From Dendrocalamus latiflorus (lineage: Eukaryota; Streptophyta; Magnoliopsida; Poales; Poaceae), in assembly GCA_017311315.1 (NCBI GenBank), contig CM029669.1, forward strand, positions 9,011,465 to 9,075,464: DNA of 64,000 bases, read 5' to 3'. Numbering within the stretch: the first letter of the stretch is position 1; every line of letters starts with the position of its first letter. Below are positions 43,327 to 53,939 of this stretch, in pieces. The notes under the pieces were generated by a model. That model was not told the DNA's origin. It was given only the letters and a program-made list of their open reading frames with translations, and ran no database searches. The translations under genes and the position numbers were made by a program.

Positions 43327-43887
43327 TTAGTTTGGTTGCATTTGAGAAAAGAAAGATTTCCTGAATTGAGAAGGTCTAAGTTGATGCCTAGTGCTGATGG
43401 TCCTTTCAAAGTGTTGGAAAAGATTAATGACAATGCATATAAACTTGAGTTGCCTGCAGATTTTGGGGTTAGTCCCACCTTTAACATTGCAGATTTGAAG
43501 CCATACTTGGGAGAAGAAGATGAGCTTGAGTCGCGGACGACTCAAATGCAAGAAGGGGAGGATGATGAGGACATCCTTTCCATGCATACAACCATGCCGA
43601 CTCCACATCAAACTGAAACAATGATACAAGGACCAATGACTAGAGCGCGAGCATGTCAACTTAACCATCAGGTGAATGCGTTCCTAAGTTTGCATACAAA
43701 TGTTTCAAAAAATGGAATACTACTTAATTCTTGTGATGATTTAATTGTCCTTAGGAACCATGGGGAAGAACCACATGAGCTCAAGTATAGAAGTGGAACC
43801 GTCAAGCGCAAACCAAGTCCTGTTCACGAGTTTGACTCGGATTCGGCCTTGTTGTCAGCGCCTACTTCAAACGGCCGTAACTTTTGA
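43322..43887 (+). pseudogene. Gypsy polyprotein C-terminal part, severed by the nested element
   Basis: The frame opens with DLVWLHLRKERFPELR and the GPF motif (DGPFKVLEKINDNAYKL), the usual integrase C-terminal domain. NIADLKPYLGEEDELESR and an acidic stretch follow. The tail GPMTRARACQLNHQVNAF runs on to NGILLNSCDDLIVLRNHG. No chromodomain is seen. The first in-frame Met is at 43336, but the region belongs to the polyprotein begun before 32197. The last 65 residues are the part retained in the fusion ORFs of the array. Confidence 0.85.
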
Positions 43888-44508
43888 TCCAGAAGGTTTC
43901 TCGGGACCCGTGAGTACTCGTTGGAAATATCTTGAAGTCTACTTTCAGATGGATCTGGCCACACCTCCAAATTCCATCTGAGTCGACCAGAAACTGCAAA
44001 ACAATTCACATCACTTTTCCAGTCCGAGTCAAAGTGGGCCTTGGGCCTTGTAATTCGAGTCCTATTCGGCTTCCTTGTGTTTTGGCCGACCCTCCACCTT
44101 CCGTGACCCTTAAATAGGCAGCCGCACCCTCTTCTAGGGTTTGAGTTTTGTTTAGACTAAGTTAGGTTTTGCTGCTTTGCCTTGTACTCGCGCGTGTCGG
44201 CTAGACCGCCCGAATACTTGTCTTCGGAACCCTACCATTTTCTGTTTTCGATTGAATCTTACATCGTTATTTGCAATTGAGTTGCTGTTCATCTTGTTCT
44301 TGCTTGTTCTTCGATTGCTTGCAGGAACAAGAACCCTCGTGGTTAGGTTGATCGTGCGCCGACAAGGTCACGAACAATCACTGGGGTTGGTGTATCGATC
44401 GCTAAGACGCAACGTCCTTGGATGGTTGTAGTCGGGTCGTCAACGTCATCTCCTTCCCCAATCGAATCTACCACTCTCATCGAAAGATCGGGACCCCTAG
44501 TCCTATCA
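43888..44508 (+). mobile_element. 3' LTR of the full-length Gypsy element
   Basis: Ends GTCCTATCA like the array LTRs, then CTGTC. A TATA-like box lies at 44110-44116. By eye there are about 24 substitutions and one 1-base deletion against the array copies across 43691-44508. No purine-rich primer tract could be located with confidence upstream, so the 5' boundary is open. Confidence 0.65.
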
Positions 44509-45865
44509 CTGTCAGTGTAATCAGTCTGACCGGTATAAAGCACTATTCATATCGTCAGGCTTATGTGGTTCAACCAATAGGAGATGGCAGTGAGACTAGA
44601 TTGGGAGTCACAGTCTGACTAGCTGGAAGTAGTCAACTGACCATTGGTTGGTGGTTGGACTAGAGTTAAAACAGCGATACTACCACAGTTGCGATATGAC
44701 TGGATTCTAGTTGGCGGTAGCAATTTTCCAGAGAGAGTCATTTCGGTGGTTTGGGTAAGTTGGGATCTGGTATGACTAGGTGTTGTATGGTGGTACTACC
44801 GTCACGGTAGTACCGGCCTTATGCGAGCGGTCATATCGCTCCCCTGTTATCAGGATGCGTTTGAGTTGGTTTGGGCTGGTCAGACTGGTCAATGCTTGGT
44901 GATTTGACCGATGGATGGTCTGACCACAATGAGGAGAGTGGTCAATCGATTGCTACGGCCAGAGAATAGTGAGAGGTGTCTTGAATGGTTTGAGAGTGTG
45001 CACTACATGGGAGCCGTTTGTTGGTTGTGTTGTGTTGCATTATGCATTGTTTTTACTAATATGTGTCAAGTGCATGAAACTTCTGCTCAAGATGGTTGTT
45101 AGGTCTTCAGATGTATAAGTGGATTAGAAAATGTTAGTGGTCAATAGCAAGTGATCAGAACTAGGCAAGAGAGCTGAGGTCCGTGTGGTCAGGTAAGTCT
45201 GGATGAGGCTACATGGCTTAAGTGGGAAGCACATAAAAGACAAGGCTCATAAAAAGGCAAGTTGGTGTATGTGGTGTGCCAAGTGAGTAGGGCCGGTGCA
45301 AGTACGGATGACCCAAGGGAGACCAGATGCATGAGGACTTGATGGCAAGTAATTAGGCACGACGGGATACATGTCAAAGCATGCATAGATGCCTTGATGT
45401 GAAGATGAAGACGAAGTCAACCGAAGGTGCCCGAAAGCTTCGTTGGGGATATTTTGGGGGTTTACCAAAATACTAGGTTGAACTTGGACAAAACCATGGT
45501 GTGAAGAGACACAAAGGAGAAGTGGTTTAGCTCAAGGTGAGTTGGGATGGCTAAGTGGATCAATTGCTAATATTTTAGCAGGTTCAGTCTTATAAGCACT
45601 TTGAGAAGCATGTGTTTGTGAGTGAAAACCCTGTTATGTGTTGGGTTATCGAGTTTGCCCATGTGTTGATGGAAGGAATCCACTTTGTATCCCAATTTTA
45701 GGGTTTCTTGAGAGTGATTGGTTTGGCCACCACTATAAAAGAAGAGGTAGAGGTGGCTTAGGGATCAAGCTTTGGGAAAGCCAAGTAGAGGAGAGTTAGG
45801 CTTGTTACAAAAAACTTGTGAGAGATGGAGTGTGGCTCTTGTGCTTAAGAGCTCTAAATTTCCCA
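44509..45865 (+). mobile_element. Copia-type LTR remnant, left copy
   Basis: It shares landmarks with 49770-51300: GACC-rich stretches (TCAGTCTGACCGG type), TGTTGCATTATGCAT near 45034, GAGTGAAAACCCTG near 45622, and a TATAAAAGAAGAGG box near 45737. It runs directly into RT-coding sequence, so the element's leader, gag, protease and integrase are deleted. Confidence 0.55.
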
Positions 45866-46195
45866 ACCTTCTATGGCTTGACACAAGCACCTAGGGAATT
45901 GTATGATAGGCTAAAGAATTTCCTCCTGAAAAATGACTTTGAAATTGGAAAGGTAGATAAATCCTTGCTCATACTTAACTGGGTACTAACTTTCTAATAG
46001 TTCAAATCTACATGGATGATCTCTTGAAGGATCTCTTGAACAAGTTTGACATGCTAACGGAAAGTCAGTCTCCACACCCATGCCAACAACTATAGTAGTT
46101 GATCCTGATGAAGATGGTGGGCCTGTGGATCAGAGAGAGTACCAAAGCAAGATTAGATTGCTTCTCCATCTCATGGCTTCGAGGCCGAATGATGC
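45866..46195 (+). pseudogene. Copia reverse transcriptase fragment, decayed
   Basis: Pieces read YGLTQAPRELYDRLKNFLLK, then IYMDDL (in place of the usual YVDDI), then DPDEDGGPVDQREYQSKI and LMASRP, in shifting frames with stops. These are landmarks of the Ty1/Copia RT and the connection region. The first half of RT is gone and the reading breaks after the RPN segment, where unrelated sequence starts. Confidence 0.75.
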
Positions 46196-47659
46196 AGCCC
46201 CAAGTACCATTGCCACATTATTTTGTTTATAATTTGCATTCGGGAATTACATCTCAAATTGGTCTCATTTTCGGTGAAAAGGAGAAAGAACATGTATTGG
46301 CTGAGAAGGAGAGGGAGGAAGGCCAAGGGGAAGAAAGAACATGCAGCTGTGGTGCATGGAAGAATGCTGGCATGCAGTTGCTTGGGGTTGACCAAGGGAA
46401 GGACACTCTAGTGCAAGGGCATGTGCGAGTGAGTGAGCCTATGCCATGCAAGCATCTAGCGTGTGCAGTTCAAGGAAGGAGGCTGACTGAGCGCATGCAG
46501 CAGCAAGTGCATGGGCTGCGTGGGCTAGTGTGTGCATGCAGCCCAGGGCGTGTAGAGCAAGAGTGTGTGTCACATGGATCAGTTCGGCCATGTGTTTTCC
46601 TTACATGTGGGAGCTATGCAGTGCATGGGAAGGGGCCGAGCCAAGAGGAGAGACAGGAAGGTGCATACATGGACGTTAACTAGAGACGTGTGGTGCATGG
46701 ACTCTAGAGGCCATGTGAAGGAAGCATATGGGAGCTTGGAATCCATGTTAGTTTGGTTTGGATCCAAATAGGCAATGGAATCAGTGCTTAAAAATCCTAT
46801 CTCCAAGAATCTGAGTACTCTATGCATGTTTAGTTTGGTCCTTTCCTATTTATGTGTCTTTTTTATTTGATCAAATCAGATATGGTTGGTTTGTATCCAA
46901 TTTTTGGGAATTCCTTTCAAAAACCAGTTTCGGTTTGTTTGAGGAGTCGGTTTACTAGAGGAGTGGGTCTATATTGTAAGCATGTAAAGTTATAATAGTG
47001 TATGTGTCCTAGTCGGTTTTGTAGCTGTGGTCAAGACGGCCTTTGGCCTGCGTACGTGGAGTTGGACGAATAAATGGCCTAGGGCATTGCCCATTTGAGA
47101 AAAATACATAAAAGCCATGGTTGGTTTGTGGCACAATTGTGTGCATGTTTATACAAGAGAGTTTCCAATCTTGGGTTTGACAGAGAGCATCATTCTTGAA
47201 ATTGACCTCGGAATCTACACGATTCAATCTTCCAATTCGTGCTCCTCTTTTGGTGCTCGGTTTGGTGGAGTTACTGCATAGAATTGAGTCTTTTTTATAG
47301 AATGATTCAAGGTCATCAATCTATCTACAGTTGTTGTTGTTGTTCTTTGGCTGAAAGCTAGAGAAGTCATGGGCTATCATTTTAGTGGATGTGTAATCAA
47401 GCCAAAACCCTAACTTCATTGTTAATCGTAAGGACAAGAATGGGCCTTGCTGCTATTTTACCACCAAGAACAGGCCACCCTTGCACATCATCTAGCTTAC
47501 TAGTTGATATGTGCCACTGGCATACACTTCATCGTATGTATGTGCGCTCAATTTTAGGCTTCTCCTCGTGCCTCTCATCACCAAGCGGTGAAGCATATTT
47601 CCAAGTTTCTTCACTCCAACTTGGGTTTGGCCTGTGGTGGTACTGTTGCACTTAGAGAA
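46196..47659. other. Insertion of unknown origin between RT and RNase H fragments
   Basis: The copia coding order is interrupted here for about 1.46 kb. The longest ORF (46099-46683, 194 codons) starts in copia sequence and runs into Gly/Cys-rich low-information sequence, so it is not a credible gene. GTGCATGG-like motifs recur. No terminal repeats were recognised. Confidence 0.5.
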
Positions 47660-48100
47660 TTTTCATATGCCTATTTTGTTGGGTGTGGGATTAATGAAAT
47701 AGTACTTCTGGAACATGTCAATTCTTAGGCATTTTACTTTTATCCTGATCCTCTAGGAAATAATCATCTGTTGCTCAATCTACTACTGGGGCTGAGTATG
47801 TTGCAACTACTAATTGTTGTTCTTAAATTCTCTGGATCACCTCAACACTTAGAGACTATGGGTTAGCTTTAGATAGTCCACCACTTCTATATGATAACAC
47901 TAGTGTTATTAACATAGCAAAGAACCCAGTTCAACACTCTAAAACTAAGCACATTGATGTGAGGTACCATTTTCTTAGAGACCATATGAAGAAGGGTGAC
48001 ATAGCGCTACAATTTGTAGAGTCGAATGGGCAAGTCATAGACATTTTCACTACACAACTTGATTCATCAAGGTTATATAGCCGTACGGCCTGGTTTGAGG
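47660..48100 (+). pseudogene. Copia RNase H fragment, decayed
   Basis: Pieces read QSTTGAEYVATTNCC, YDNTSVINIAKNPVQHSKTK and HIDVRYHFLRDHMKKGDIAL, the conserved end of Ty1/Copia polyproteins. Frameshifts and a stop after the Cys-Cys pair break it. Same strand as the RT fragment. Confidence 0.8.
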
Positions 48101-49769
48101 GAGAGTTTGTATCTTTCTGTATTATATGTATTATACATACATTGCACTTCATTGTGATGTAAATCATGTAGTGATGAGCTTCGATTATTACCCTCATATG
48201 ATGTGTATGCTACATTGCATTTGCTCATTGCTATATTTAGTTCATATTTTAGCTGCTTTGTCATGTCCTTGTATGTGTATCTAAGCTTTGCTATGCTATC
48301 CTCATATAAGTCCAACTTGAACTAATTAAATGCAATATGTAGCTCATTGCAAGTTACTTTCTTAGTGCTTCTTGTGAGATTCATGTTATGATAAGAATCT
48401 CCAAATCAAGTCTGGAATCTAGATTGAGCTTTGGTTCAAACTATACTAGTTCTATTTTTAATCATGAGTTTACTTCTGCTAGGCATTTATGGCTTAGGTC
48501 AGGTATTGCTTACGGACTAAAAAGTAGATATTGCTCATTTTAATCTTATGCTTAACTTTAATCATAGTCTATCTATATGATTTCTCTATTGTAATCTCAA
48601 CAATTCGCTTCCATGAGATTGCTTGTGATTGCACTTGACATGAACTTGGGTAGAATCTATATAACGAAGACCATAACTCACAAGATGGCATGCCATTGCA
48701 CTAGGCATGAACTTGGAGGTGGTTAACAAAGCTTGAGATCACAAACAATTTGATTAAATTGAAGTACAATGCTCAAACATGCTCCAAGGACATTTTCAAG
48801 TGCCAAATGTTAACATTGCTCTTGCGCAATATTGTTTGAGTAAAATGCTTCATTTTAGAACTTCTAGCTCACCAAAAATGCTTAATTGTACCTTCTTGAC
48901 CTTATTTTGATACACTTATCTTGATATGACTCTTACAAGAATCTCTAGGGATAGAGCTTTCCATAAGTGAAGCTTAGCACTAATTTTGAGATAAAATGTG
49001 TTTTTTCAATTGCTTAGTTTGCTATATATACTTTGATAAGATATGGCTAGCATATAATCCATGCTATATATGGCTTTATGGTAATTCTTCTAGCTTACAC
49101 CTCACTTTGGGTAATTCTCAAAGCTTGGTAGGTTTGAATCCCATTTCATGCATACATTCTCTTTCTTTTGCTTAGATGCATAGTTTGAGAGGAGGCATGA
49201 TCCCTTGATCACTATTGCCAAAGAGGGAGAGAAGTGATAATCAAAGGGTGTGTTTGATGGATCTTTTGGCAATTGGAGTAAAACTGGAGCATAGTGCATG
49301 TTTAGGCCAAATTGAAGAAAATTTTGAAAAATGCAAAAAAATAGCAAGTTTTGGGCCAAAAATAACATATCTAGTTGTTGGAGTAAGGGGGAGCTTTCTT
49401 GTCATGCATTTGCACCATATATGCATCTTGAGCCATTTTGATATCTTCTAGTGCTTTGTGTGGTTTTCGGTGAGTTTTGAGGAAAATTTGCAATTTATTG
49501 GTGTTGGCCTCTTTTTTCATCTCCCATACATCGTCATGTCTTTTTCTAGTATTTCAAATGGACCATGTGTGTGTTTTCAATCTTCATCCCCATTTTCATC
49601 TATTTTAACTTATTTTTGTTGAGGTAACTTAGTTTTCAATATATTCATCAAGAAGGACATTGTGAAACCATGTGAAAGTCACCCCATGTGTATGATGAAT
49701 ATAAGACAATTTTAGGGCGATGGAATTGCATTGAGCTGACAAAAATGAGAAAGACATTTTTAGAGCGGG
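48101..49769 (+). other. Probable non-coding region between copia RNase H and 3' LTR
   Basis: No recognisable ORF. A GAACTTGG-containing phrase (TTGCACTTGACATGAACTTGG type) appears twice near 48630 and 48690. Long non-coding or third-ORF regions at this place are known in the SIRE/Maximus group; the assignment here is by position. Confidence 0.4.
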
Positions 49770-51310
49770 GCATTAGGCAAGGGCGGTCTGACCACTTTGC
49801 AGGGCCAATGTGATCGCAGTCTCACTAGCCTAGAGAGGCGGTCAGACCAACCGGTTGACCCTTAGGCAAAATGTCAAGGACGGTCTAACCATGGCTAGCG
49901 ATCAGACCGGCTCTTCGGTTTTTTTGCAAAAATAGACACCAAACACTTATGTGGCATGTTTGGAGATGTGTTAGCAATAGCTGACATTGAAAATGGATAC
50001 TGGACCTGAAACTAGATAAAGATTAACTAAAAAGTCCAAAGAGGGAGTTTTTTTGGAGAAGTTAATGGGTCTGATTAGCCAAACAATGGCGGTCAGACTG
50101 GTGAGGTAATGGTGATATGACTGACATGGTAAAGGCGGTCAGACCAGCCAGGGAATTTTCAAAGGCTTTGAATTGGAAATTGTCGCTTGAATTTGGAAAT
50201 GGTTCTATGTCTATGGACTCATGTCATATGTGTTGCATAATGCATATTTTGACTAATGTGGGTCAAGTTGGAATGAACTTGTGGCCACAACTAGTTTGCT
50301 TGGTCATTGTTTTGTAGGTGGCTTGAAGTCAACTATAGTCAATGGTGAGGACTAGGATTTCATTAGGAGAATCAAGGTCTAGAATGGTCATGGATGCCAA
50401 GTGAGATAGGCAGGGACCATGGAAGGCACAAGTGGTCAAGGTCAAGTGAGACTTGTGGTGTGCTAAGGGACTTAGGTCCATTTGCAAACGAAGATGGTCT
50501 AGTGGTTTCCAAACATGTGAGAGGCTTAGCGAGAGATCATTGCGGCCACATAGAAGGTGGTGAAGCATAAGCGATGCTTTGAGATGAAGGAATTGGCCAA
50601 AAGCAGTTGAGAGGCAATATGGTCATTTGCCCTAAATCAGAAAAGTGTGCGATGGTGGCCTAAGCGAATTATGTCAAGGAGACTTCACAGAGGACAAGAT
50701 ATGGTGAATTAAAGTTTTTGGGGTCAAGATTGAGGACAGTGCTTTGAAAAGCGTCATGAGTGTGTTGAGTGAAAAACCTGATTGTGTAATGGGTTAACAA
50801 GTTCCCATATGTGTGTGTAGTGGATAAAATTCACTTTATAACCAAGTTAGTGTTTCATGTGAGTCTCCACTATATAAAGATAAGCTAGGGTTTGTGGTTG
50901 TGTGGGTTTTGCACTTGAGCCTCTAAGAGAGGAACTAGGGTTTTTTAGGAGAGAGATTTGTCCTACCATTTGGGTTTTGTTCTCCAAGTTGGAGAGGCTA
51001 TAATACTTCACCTCCAAGTGGAAATAGAAGATAAAACTTGTTCCTCCATTGTTTATTCGCATTATTGTTGATTTTCTTGTCTTTTTGGTGCTCTTTGGTT
51101 TCTCCATGTTCTAGTGTGTTTCGTGCTTCGTTTCAACTTGCTAAGACATGTAGGAACCTATCTAGGGTGATCTTTGAGGTTTAAATCCACGAGCTTGAGT
51201 AGATCTAAATTTCCCCTTTTGCCCAGTTTACCTCTCTTCCCTATAATGGATAAAGGTTAGAACTTTGACAACAATTCTTGAAATTGTTGGGTGGAATAGG
51301 TTCATGATAT
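49770..51310 (+). mobile_element. Copia-type LTR remnant, right copy, first part
   Basis: Counterpart of the left LTR: GCGGTCAGACC stretches, TGTTGCATAATGCAT near 50233, GAGTGAAAAACCTGATTGTG near 50767, and TATATAAAGATAAG near 50872. It is split by a diverged Gypsy fragment and probably resumes near 52565. Confidence 0.5.
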
Positions 51311-51319
51311 TCTAGGGCA

Positions 51320-52555
51320 GTTGTTGATGTGACCACGCCACAAACACGCACGACCATAGCGCCGAATATCAAGATTGAACTAAAGGTGAATTCGTTTCTT
51401 CAGCTTCAACATATTTTAAATGAGAATATGATGCTACCTCATATCAATACTTTGTTAATTCTCAGTTTTGACAAATGGAATACTTTCGAACCGAGAGGGA
51501 GGCCAGCGCCAAATTAATGGAGAAAAACAAGAAAGAAGAAGCCTAAGGAGAAGCCATGCAATGGGAGGGCAAAAGGGGAGAGGTCCAAGAACTTAAAGCC
51601 CATGTTTTGGATGAGGTTTCCAAGCCCAATTTGGAACTTTCTCATGCCCAACCGAAATCAAATTCGGAATCAACTCAGAACTCAATTCGGATTCGGTTCG
51701 GGACAGCCAGATAGGCCTGTAATAAAATGGCCATAACTTTCACAAACGAAGTCTGATTTAGGTGTTATTGTGATTGTTGGAAAGCTTATTCCAAGGCCCA
51801 TCCAATGGGTAAGGCCTCATCTTCAGAACCCTTTTGGTCGCATCGCAATCGCCAAAACAATCTGACGCTGATTCAGCCTGATAGGACCGACTTCCAACAT
51901 GCATAGAATTCGCATCCGGAGTCCGTTTGGGATGGGTGAGTACTTGATGGAAAGATTATCTTGTCCTCTTTCAAATGGATCTAGTCTCACGTCAAAATTC
52001 CTTCTGTACGAAAAGATATCACCGAAACAAGTCAAGACTATTTCTGAATCCGAGTTTAAAGGTGCTGCGCCACCTCCAATTGGGCCCAAGGGCTTTGCAA
52101 TTTTTTTTAGGGGGGTGTCCAACCCTAGGACGACCCTTGGCTGCTCCTCTCTCTTCTCCAACTCATATATTCACTCTCTACCCCCATTGAACTCTTTGGA
52201 TTTCATTGAGTTTAGGTTTAGTCATTATGCAAACTTCTATTCTTCAATTGTGTCAGACGACCACCTGTCAAGACAGTCTTCGGAATCCCACATTTTGATC
52301 TCAATATAAATATTTGCAATTTTAGATTGCTTGTTATCTTGTTCTTGCGTGTTCTTCGGTTGCATGCAGGAATATACCTTCGTGGTCAGGTCAACCGCGT
52401 TCTTGGCACGGTTGATAACAACTTGGAGTGTGGTTCAGCGATTGCTAAGGCGCAAGCGATGTCGTGCGGTTGTAGTCGGTTCGTAAGGGTCACCTCCACC
52501 AAAATCGAAGTTATCATCCTATTGGAAGATCGGGACCCCATTGCCTCATCAGTTG
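51320..52555 (+). mobile_element. Diverged Gypsy 3' end: polyprotein tail plus LTR
   Basis: The 62-codon ORF at 51329 reads LKVNSFLQLQ and NENMMLPHINTLLIL, which aligns by eye with the tail of the Gypsy element at 43670 (QVNAFLSL, NGILLNSCDDLIVL). The following LTR-like sequence matches the array LTR in order (CTTCGGAATCCCAC, TCTTGTTCTTGCGTGTTCTTCGG, GATCGGGACCCC) and ends CCTCATCA, then GTTGTGG. It is a relative of the array family, not the same subfamily. Confidence 0.65.
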
Positions 52556-52564
52556 TGGTTCAAA

Positions 52565-52990
52565 TTTGGTGTGATTTGATCAAATAAATCATAAGTTAGG
52601 TGGATTGGCCTTTAGAAATGGTGTTGTTTTTAGTCTGTCAGCAAGGGTAGTCAGAACTCCAATCCCTTGCCAGTCAGACCAACCACCGGTCATTCCACCG
52701 ATACCTTCATGGTCTGACCACTGGCCACTGGTCCAACCGCCAAATCAGTGGTAGTTAGACCAACCAGGCAGGTGTGGTGCTAGCTTTTGTTTATGTATGT
52801 TGCTTTCCCCTATTTGCAAGTTCAATTTTGATCTTCATAGTTGTTTATAGCTACTGGAATGAAAAGATTGATGAATACATAGGGGAAAATTTGTCATAGT
52901 CATTCACCCCCCCCCCCCCCCCCCGTCTGTTGTAAGTGATCCTACAACTGTGTGTTTAGTAGCAATAATCTATGATCTCTTAATCGCATG
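52565..52990 (+). mobile_element. Probable continuation of the copia right LTR, with an 18-C run
   Basis: GGTCTGACC-type motifs recur (52650-52770) as in the other copia LTR segments. A run of 18 C residues lies at 52907-52924 after TAGTCATTCA, a place where SIRE-like LTRs usually have a shorter C-run. Confidence 0.4.
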
Positions 52991-53630
52991 GCTTGCTGGT
53001 TTATGTAGAGAAATTTTAATTTGCACTAGTACAGTCTACACTGTATCCCAACAACAATAGCACACATCTCAGAACAACCCAATCCCTCAATCTGTAACTA
53101 TTTTATCCTCTTCCCATGCTTCATCTATGGCAAATGGTTCAGCTCTAATGTGGTTCCTCACAGCCAATTCTTCATCCGCATTATGGCCCATAGTATGCTC
53201 GCCTCACCATGACCTCGGGACATCCTTGTTGTGCTCCAAATGTCAATAGCAATGGTGTTAATGGCGTCGAAGAGCAATGCCACCACCATTGCACTATCAA
53301 TTCTTCCACTAAGTTGCTGCCTATACCACCCATTGTCCATTGTGGGCTCCTTAGGCATCAAGACCCCAGCTTAATCATGGTCACTAGCCATATCCATCCC
53401 TCAACTAGTAGCCAAATGCATTGGTTTCCTTGGGGGCATCTCAGCTAACATGGACTACTTTCACTCGAGGAAGGCACTGCAGGCCTTGTGATGCAGGGTG
53501 TTAGATAACAAGTGATCTGTGCACCCTGATGAACTGATGGCACCAACCACTATCTCGATGTAGCAACCAACAGCAAAACAATTTGCCGAACCACACACTT
53601 TGATCAATGTCTACTGAACCACATGAAGTT
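52991..53630. other. No gene recognised
   Basis: Short ORFs only (for example 53209-53448, 79 codons), with no family resemblance. Surrounded by retroelement remnants. Confidence 0.4.
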
Positions 53631-53634
53631 AGAC

Positions 53635-53895
53635 GTGCAATCTCGCCTAAGATTTTTCAGTCCAAAGGATATGATGGTGAACTCATACTAAACATAACGA
53701 GTGGAGAAGGTGGTCTTGGGTATATCCTCTTCTCGAATCTTTAACTGGTTGTATCCTAATCTCAAGTCTATCTTGGAGAAAATACTAGCTCCCTTAAACT
53801 AATCAAAAAGATCATCGATCTTGAGTAATGGATACTCGTTCTTGATGGTGGCGTTGTTCTTGAAAAACTATCATGCTAATGAATTCCCTAGTTTC
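53635..53895 (-). pseudogene. Gypsy reverse transcriptase fragment, minus strand
   Basis: The minus strand reads IKNEYPLLKIDDLFD, then FKGASIFSKIDLRLGYNQLK and REEDIPKTTFSTRY, and ISFGLKN, with stops in between. This is the RT finger/palm region of a Gypsy element of the group with KIDLRSGYHQI. The YxDD motif is outside the preserved part. It has the same orientation as the LARD-family LTRs to its right, so it might be from an autonomous relative; that link is inference. Confidence 0.75.
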
Positions 53896-53939
53896 CTCCG
53901 TCTTCTTCACCATCTGGACCTAGTGCATCGTGATGGGCA

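Larger units (their letters stand above)
25978..44508 (+). mobile_element. Full-length Ty3/Gypsy retrotransposon with nested LARD-like element
   Basis: The order is LTR, tRNA-Met primer-binding site, 1.1 kb leader, gag with zinc knuckle, protease, RT, RNase H, integrase, tail, LTR: the Ty3/Gypsy order. The integrase C-terminal part is interrupted by an antisense element of 11,120 bases with a GTGAT duplication. Without that insertion the element would be about 7.4 kb. It is disabled by a gag frameshift and by the insertion. I see the GPF motif after the integrase core but no chromodomain, so the lineage is left open. Bases 44509-44513 (CTGTC) would be the right half of a target duplication; the left half is lost in the array. 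Confidence 0.85.

Noticed and set aside
43691..44508. LTR starting exactly at TGCATAC (818 bp)
   Set aside because: The sequence right after 43691 still codes for the conserved polyprotein tail and no polypurine tract precedes it; this is the deletion breakpoint.
46099..46683. A 194-codon ORF as a new gene
   Set aside because: It starts in decayed copia RT sequence and crosses into unrelated DNA, so its start is artificial.
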